10,320 bases of DNA from Phoronis ovalis. Its lineage: Eukaryota > Phoronida > Phoronidae. Positions 6,238 to 10,320 of the stretch are shown here, piece after piece (position 1 is the first letter of the stretch; the number at the start of each line of letters is the position of its first letter). The DNA is taken from positions 3,521 to 13,840 of the forward strand of contig JAOXYB010035816.1 of assembly GCA_028565635.1 (NCBI GenBank), read 5' to 3'. The notes below the pieces were generated by a model that saw only the letters and a list, made by a program, of their open reading frames with translations, made no database searches and had not been told where the DNA came from. A program made the position numbers and the translations under genes.

Positions 6238-6325
6238 CAATCCAAATTTTATGAAATATAAGGGTAACAATCCAAATTTTGTGAAATATAAGGGTGGCAA
6301 TCCAAAAATTTTAAAATATTTGATG
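6238..6325. repeat. 30-bp subrepeats inside the outer element
   Basis: The unit CAATCCAAATTTTATGAAAT followed by ATAAGGGTRR repeats at 6238-6267, 6268-6297 and, degenerate, from 6298. Further CAATCCAAA-T motifs occur at about 6408, 6439 and, beyond the nested insertion, at about 7504-7518. That both sides share the motif supports the nested-insertion reading. Confidence 0.75.
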
Positions 6326-6467
6326 AGTAGTAATACATAATTTTTACGCTAACTGACTGATACAAACCAAATTCCAAAAATCGTTTTATGGTAAGCAGCG
6401 GGTAGCAATCCAAATTTTTGAATTTCTTTACGATAGCAATCCAAAATATACACTAAGAAGCATACAC

Positions 6468-7497
6468 CAGTGGCGGATCCAGGATTTTCCTGAAGGGGGC
6501 GTGAAAAAATGCATTTGAGGGCGAGCGCCCGCAGGGCGAAAAGCGAGACTAGGGGGGTCCGGGGGCATTTCCCCCCGGAAAATTTTTGAATATTCGGTGC
6601 GTTTTCCTGCAATCTGGTGCATTCAGACACTTTTTCCATGACACTCTGCGCTCCTTTTATACATTTAAACATAAATTATTATTGTTAACGTTAAGACTAA
6701 TTAATTTTTAAAAAAAATTTATCCAAGACGGACTGAGGTCAGTCTACATGCAGGGCATTCAGCTTTTAATTATTTGCAGATTTTACCTAAACCTTCAGTA
6801 TAATTATTTTGAATTTATATTTTTTACTCAGTATTAGTGAAATGGAGGTTTTATCACGTTAGCTTAGAATTACTAAAGAGGCATGCATTGTCATTGTCCT
6901 GGTGAATAATAGCCAATAAAATTAACATGTTTCGCCTTTTGTCTATTTTTCTGTCATTTTTGTAACGTAATCGGTACATTTACTGTAAGAAAGTATTTAA
7001 ATCACAGTCCAAATCAACCACTTCGATAATTGTCCACCAATTGGCTGTTCGTTCTTCTTGAGAAAGGACATATAATTTAACAACTATTTTTATTTTCAGC
7101 ATGCGTTTATTTTATTTTAAATAAAATATAACTTATAATATTTATATACAAGTAGCACCTGTAACAATGATGATGAGCAGCGTGTGCAAAGTGATGATAA
7201 TTTATCATCAGTTAACACGAACTTATATCATAACTAGATACAGGTATTAATTGGTAACAATATACCGAGTGCGGATAGCCATGAGGAAACAACATGAATG
7301 CAGGACACACTCTGGATAAATAATAATAATTCAATCGGCAACAGGATTAACCATAAGCATTCTTCTTGGCTTTTTATTGGCAAATCTATCTATAATGATA
7401 CGCCCATAGGGAGGTCAATATCTCTGTGGACATATAAAATTAATTCTTGAGAAGGGGGGGCGCGCGCCTTCCACGCCCGCCAGTAAATCCGCCACTG
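6468..7497. mobile_element. nested non-autonomous element with CAGTGGCGGAT ends
   Basis: The left end starts CAGTGGCGGATCCAGGATTT (6468-6487). The right end is its inverted partner, ATCCGCCACTG at 7487-7497. The first 11 bases match exactly and the GC-rich subterminal sequence is similar in kind. TACAC flanks both sides (6463-6467 and 7498-7502). The interior is about 1 kb, AT-rich, and has no transposase; the minus-strand frames at 6349-6672 and 6428-6622 are only translations of the GC-rich terminus. CAGTG termini are typical of hAT elements, but hAT makes 8-bp duplications and only 5 bp match here, so I leave the superfamily open. Confidence 0.75.
7192..7210. repeat. 19-bp palindrome TGATGATAA-T-TTATCATCA
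   Basis: The two 9-base arms are perfect complements around a single T. The palindrome lies within the nested element. A second AT palindrome, ATTTTATTT-T-AAATAAAAT, lies nearby at about 7109-7127. Confidence 0.8.
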
Positions 7498-7579
7498 TAC
7501 ACTCCAAATCCAAAATTTTCAACTGGGCTGCACAGCATGCCCACCAAAAAATGCATTGAGTACCCCCCAAGAAGGAAGA

Positions 7580-7716
7580 TAACAAAAATAGTCACGTTCC
7601 TTGTGGCAAGTGTGCGCCTGACGTCATGTTAGCTAATTCCAGGGAGACTATTGAACTTTGGCCTTTGCCACCAGACTCCGCTACTTGTTGATCATAGTTA
7701 TTTAGATCGGACTTAC
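7580..7716. other. short non-coding stretch after the nested elements
   Basis: Less AT-rich than its surroundings; no frame or element boundary can be supported. Confidence 0.4.
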
Positions 7717-7731
7717 CCGGGATTTTCCCGG
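7717..7731. promoter_or_regulatory. kB-like palindrome CCGGGATTTTCCCGG
   Basis: The core GGGATTTTCCC (7719-7729) matches the Rel/NF-kB-type consensus of G-run, A/T centre and C-run, and is extended by perfect CC/GG arms. It lies 60 bp upstream of a TATA box. Binding is inferred from sequence alone. Confidence 0.4.
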
Positions 7732-7790
7732 CTTGCAGGAGGTCACCGGCAGACAGACAAATCCCGGCTGAGTATACATGCGTCCGGTAC

Positions 7791-7893
7791 TATATAAACA
7801 GATATATTAACGGGAATTAAACAGAAAGTGCAAAATACACAGATAGGAATTCAGGCGCAAGACGGATGTTTTAAGAAGTGATCCAATAGACAG
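7791..7893 (+). promoter_or_regulatory. TATA box and candidate untranslated first exon
   Basis: TATATAAA at 7791-7798 predicts a start near 7821. The sequence to 7893 has no long frame and ends in ACAG|GTATGC, a usable donor at 7894. This could be a non-coding first exon of the downstream oxidase gene or of an unrelated transcript. It depends on splice and promoter motifs only. Confidence 0.3.
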
Positions 7894-8310
7894 GTATGCA
7901 TTAATTAACAGCGGGATTAACATACTACAGATAAAAAAGTGTTTGCACAAAAGCCGTCAATGAAACATATACTTTTATCTAAGCTTAGTGGAAGTTGATG
8001 TGATAAGTTCTGTTCCTGTTTTATGATGAACTAAATTATGTGATTTTAATAAATGATCACGTAATAAAATGGGCAGGTTATTTTTTAACTTTGATCTAGG
8101 ATGATTATTATCTATAACATTATATATACCAAATACCCTTCTACTGACTCTACTGTACTTTTATTGACTTCTCTAAGGCATCTGACTAAATTGATATAGA
8201 GAATTAAGCTATGTTTGCTCCGTATTTTATGGAATTACGGCGGTAAACCAGAGACTGTCATAGAATCCATAAAATCACTGTATGATAATCTGTATCATTA
8301 TAGCAGTTAC
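7894..8310. other. AT-rich non-coding stretch
   Basis: I find no exon here. There is a perfect 10-bp inverted repeat, ATTTTATGGA (8224-8233) with TCCATAAAAT (8266-8275). A segment around 8148-8195 (CTCTACTGTACT...ATTGACT...TAAGGCAT) resembles 8804-8880, so the target region of the next element looks locally duplicated. Confidence 0.45.
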
Positions 8311-8319
8311 CCCTCTACT

Positions 8320-8801
8320 CAGGCTGAATAAATCCATCCGTTAGTGTTCCGTACTTTCTCAACTAGCGTCTGGGCTTAACCATAGTTTTTTTTTGTTTAT
8401 TATCTCGAAAAGCAGAAGAACGATAATCCCTTTATTTCTATATAAAGTGTCACAAAAGACATTGACACCAGTCAAATTACAGCTTACAATAATAGATATA
8501 ACAGTGGGCTAAGTGAGTAGGGGGTCGATCACACGCATGCTGTGCTGCAAGAGTTTATCTATAGTCCGCTAAGCAAAAAGCAAGCTCTCGGGCGATACCT
8601 CTTGAGAATGAGTCATAATGATAGAATAAACATGGTAGGAGATGATGGATCAAGCAGAGAGAAAGGCTTATCTCATTTGGCAAAAGATTAATAACCTAAT
8701 ATTGCTCTTGTTAAATTGAAGGAATATAACAAAATTGACTATGGTTAAGCCCAGACGTTAGCTGAGATACGGAACACTAACGGATGTATTTATTCAGACT
8801 G
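8320..8801. mobile_element. 482-bp TIR element (MITE-like) with 9-bp target duplications
   Basis: The ends are long inverted repeats: 8320-8386 (CAGGCTGAATAAATCCATCC onward to CCATAGT) pairs with 8738-8801 (ACTATGGTTAAGCCCAGACG onward to TTCAGACTG). The arms are about 65 bp with only a few mismatches and a small indel. Direct repeats CCCTCTACT flank it exactly at 8311-8319 and 8802-8810. The roughly 350-bp interior has no meaningful open frame, so the element is non-autonomous. A 9-bp duplication with long TIRs fits Mutator-like elements; the CAG...CTG ends also recall hAT, whose duplication is 8 bp. Confidence 0.88.
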
Positions 8802-8841
8802 CCCTCTACTATACTATTATTGACTCGATTATTATTATTAT

Positions 8842-8859
8842 TAAATAGGATCCTATTTA
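8842..8859. repeat. perfect 18-bp palindrome TAAATAGGATCCTATTTA
   Basis: The sequence equals its own reverse complement over 18 bases. It follows an ATT microsatellite (about 8828-8843). No function can be read from it. Confidence 0.85.
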
Positions 8860-8906
8860 TCAATTAAGGCATTTGATGCAATCGATAAGGAAGCTATATG
8901 TTTGTT

Positions 8907-8940
8907 GGGACTATTATTATAACTAAGTTATAATAGTCCC
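8907..8940. repeat. hairpin GGGACTATTATTATAAC / GTTATAATAGTCCC
   Basis: The arms at 8907-8923 and 8927-8940 pair fully apart from a 3-base bulge (extra TTA in the left arm) with a 3-base loop TAA. It could be a snapped-back remnant of a transposon footprint or a transcribed hairpin. Confidence 0.75.
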
Positions 8941-8944
8941 AGTT

Positions 8945-9590
8945 ATACTGGAGTGGTGGGTATATTTAAAAAAAAATTAATATATTGGTTTTTCATGTAT
9001 TTTGTTTTGCTATGTTGTGAATCTGGACCCTGTGGGCGATCAGTGAGCTTTGTGCTGAACAGCTAGATGAGGCTACCCAGTGTAAATTTGTTAAGTCAAT
9101 AACAGATAAACAAATACTTAATTGTTTGTAAGATGATAGCATATGTGCTCAAGTGTCATAACAATCTTTTGGCCATCATTACTCCACTAAAGGTTAAACA
9201 TTAAGGATTGTAAATTAAAGTGTATTTATATATTTGCACACTTTACATTTCAATGCTAAGGTAGCCGCCAAATTTCACATTTTTTCGCCATATTCCCAGT
9301 GTGACAAAGCTTTAAAGGGTCAGTAAAATTTGGATTTTTTTTTAGATCAACTAACAAAGATTATACTATTCCCAGGTAAAAATACTGACACATAGAAATT
9401 ACATGTTAAATTGGTTTTGTCTTTGTACCATCTATGTGTGTTTGTAACTTTAATGTTGTTTATTAATATTTTAGGTTATTTGTATATGACATTACCTTCG
9501 ATTTTTGCAGCACCTCAAAGATCTTGGAAATATAGTGAAATGTACACATTAGATTAAATAAAAAGAACTTTCATTGTCTTTTTTAGCTGT
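8945..9590. other. AT-rich non-coding stretch upstream of the oxidase gene
   Basis: No gene is supported. Pyrimidine-rich acceptor-like sites occur (TTTTTTTTTAG near 9344, GATTTTTGCAG near 9510, TCTTTTTTAG ending 9596). One of them could begin the untranslated exon that ends at 9753, but nothing selects between them. Confidence 0.4.
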
Positions 9591-9753
9591 TATAATTATG
9601 TATCATCATCAATTAAATTTCCATTAAATTCCCTTTAAAAGTTGTCTTCCGTCTTCATTTACAAGCAGCTTTGTTACTACGGTGATCAAAAGACAATTTT
9701 TAAACTGCAAAATTGGAATGGCAACTTATAAAGTTTTGATGCATTGTAAACAG

Positions 9754-9864
9754 GTGAGTTCTTCTTTTGCATTTTGTGTCTAGGCTTTAGTTGCTAATTC
9801 ATTTCATGTCTACCCATGGACACATAGATTGCATCCAATGCTACTGTGTGTCTTAATTTTGCAG
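9754..9864 (+). other. probable 5'UTR intron of the oxidase gene
   Basis: AACAG|GTGAGTT at 9753/9754 is a consensus donor. TTAATTTTGCAG ending at 9864 is a strong acceptor, 15 nt before the likely start codon. The 111-bp intron removes the upstream in-frame ATG codons at 9829 and 9838, which favours the ATG at 9880. Confidence 0.6.
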
Positions 9865-9879
9865 ACAATTAAAAACAAT

Positions 9880-10058
9880 ATGAAAATAGCTGTACTTGGC
9901 GCTGGTGCCCCTGGCTTATCATCTGCTGTTAACATTAAGAAGGCTTTTCCTTCCGCTGATGTCACAATCATAGCTGACAAGTTTGGTGAGAATACAACTA
10001 GTCATGGCGCTGGGGGTCTGTTTAGGCCAGGTGAACTAGATATGAAAGGTCCAAGTAG
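9880..10058 (+). CDS. D-aspartate/D-amino-acid oxidase-like protein, first coding exon
   Basis: This exon encodes the FAD-binding N-terminus of a DAO/DDO-family flavoenzyme, which oxidatively deaminates D-amino acids to 2-oxo acids, ammonia and hydrogen peroxide, usually in peroxisomes. MKIAVLGAGAPGLSS gives the beta strand, GxGxxG dinucleotide loop and helix start at residues 1-15. SADVTIIADKF follows (about 28-38), the second strand whose end normally contacts the FAD adenosine ribose. ENTTSHGAGGLFRPGEL (about 40-56) matches the family's TTS-x-x-A/G-G-G loop. The exon has 59 codons plus two bases and ends at a consensus donor, AG|GTAAGT, in phase 2; a full enzyme is about 340 residues, so most of it lies beyond the window. 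Pro replaces the usual aliphatic residue before the third glycine. I choose the ATG at 9880 because it starts right before the strand and follows a strong acceptor. D-aspartate and neutral D-amino-acid specificity cannot be separated from this exon. Confidence 0.85.
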
Positions 10059-10320
10059 GTAAGTTACGAGTATTATTTCCTTGAAGGAAAAATAATTACC
10101 TAACATCTGCTTGTTCATGCAATCATATTTTTCAAGAAAAAAAATGCGATTCTTTGAGTTAGAGAGGCCTTTAGGAGAAAGTATCTTGGAGATATTCCAT
10201 TTTGGGATTTTCGTCAACCCATTTATATTTCTATTACCTTGAGTAGTCAAACATCGGTAATATTTCCCCTTCTAATGATTGTGTAGTTTCCCAATTTTGC
10301 CACAAGAGGGATCAACCTAA
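10059..10320 (+). other. start of the oxidase gene's next intron
   Basis: The stretch begins with GTAAGT and has no acceptor followed by family-like sequence before the window ends. The minus-strand open frame at 10002-10250 is a shadow. Confidence 0.6.

Larger units (their letters stand above)
6155..7571. mobile_element. non-autonomous TIR element with GGGGGTACTC ends (interrupted)
   Basis: The left end (about 6155-6181) reads CTCGCCGGGGGTACTCATGG then a T-run and G. The right end in reverse complement (7571 down to 7540) reads CTTGGGGGGTACTCAATGC then a T-run and GG. Both ends are flanked by AAGGAAGA (6147-6154 and 7572-7579), a plausible 8-bp target-site duplication. Without the nested element at 6468-7497 it would be about 380 bp and has no coding capacity. 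From memory, GGGGGTACTC sequences are abundant interspersed repeats in corals, lancelets and molluscs. The superfamily is not determined. Confidence 0.68.

Noticed and set aside
6349-6672. Minus-strand 107- and 64-residue ORFs rich in Pro and Arg
   Set aside because: They translate the GC-rich end of the CAGTGGCGGAT element; such frames recur wherever the element sits and are not genes.
7447-7632. 61-residue + strand ORF
   Set aside because: It crosses the right ends of both nested elements and their target duplications, so it is an accidental frame.
9829-9879. Upstream in-frame ATG of the oxidase frame
   Set aside because: It lies in a likely 5'UTR intron (9754-9864). The ATG at 9880 directly precedes the first beta strand and suits the family.

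Overview
The window is from an AT-rich, intron-bearing animal genome. The evidence is GT/AG-bounded exons, split codons, secreted and membrane protein modules, poly(A) signals, and non-autonomous DNA transposons with terminal motifs that I associate with marine invertebrates. Cnidarian or lophotrochozoan would both fit; the sequence does not let me choose. All supportable coding exons are on the + strand.

Layout: 1-840 holds a 31-bp minisatellite, short repeats and an imperfect inverted repeat, with no gene. 852-3173 is the 3' part of a single-pass membrane receptor gene. It has one broken and three intact thrombospondin type 1 repeat (TSR) exons in tandem, then a stalk plus transmembrane exon, then a short tyrosine-containing cytoplasmic tail. 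The long open frames through the TSR exons are in the wrong frame; the true frame shows six-cysteine TSR domains of 56-58 residues. From 3448 to 3882 runs an acidic open frame with no usable ATG. It is either transposon-derived or an alternative 3' exon of the receptor. 4777-5143 is the signal-peptide exon of a secreted protein; if its donor is ignored it reads through to a stop at 5259 with a poly(A) signal behind it.

5260-9700 is mostly non-coding and rich in mobile elements. A TIR element with GGGGGTACTC ends (6155-7571) is interrupted by a second TIR element with CAGTGGCGGAT ends (6468-7497). A third TIR element with 9-bp target duplications lies at 8320-8801. Between them is a promoter-like stretch (kB-like palindrome and TATA box, about 7717-7893). 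The window ends with the first coding exon of a D-aspartate/D-amino-acid oxidase-like flavoenzyme (9880-10058), preceded by a likely 5'UTR intron.

The genes do not obviously form a pathway. The most notable biology is the TSR array, which shows intact modules, perfect sequence homogenisation between neighbours, and module death by an internal deletion.
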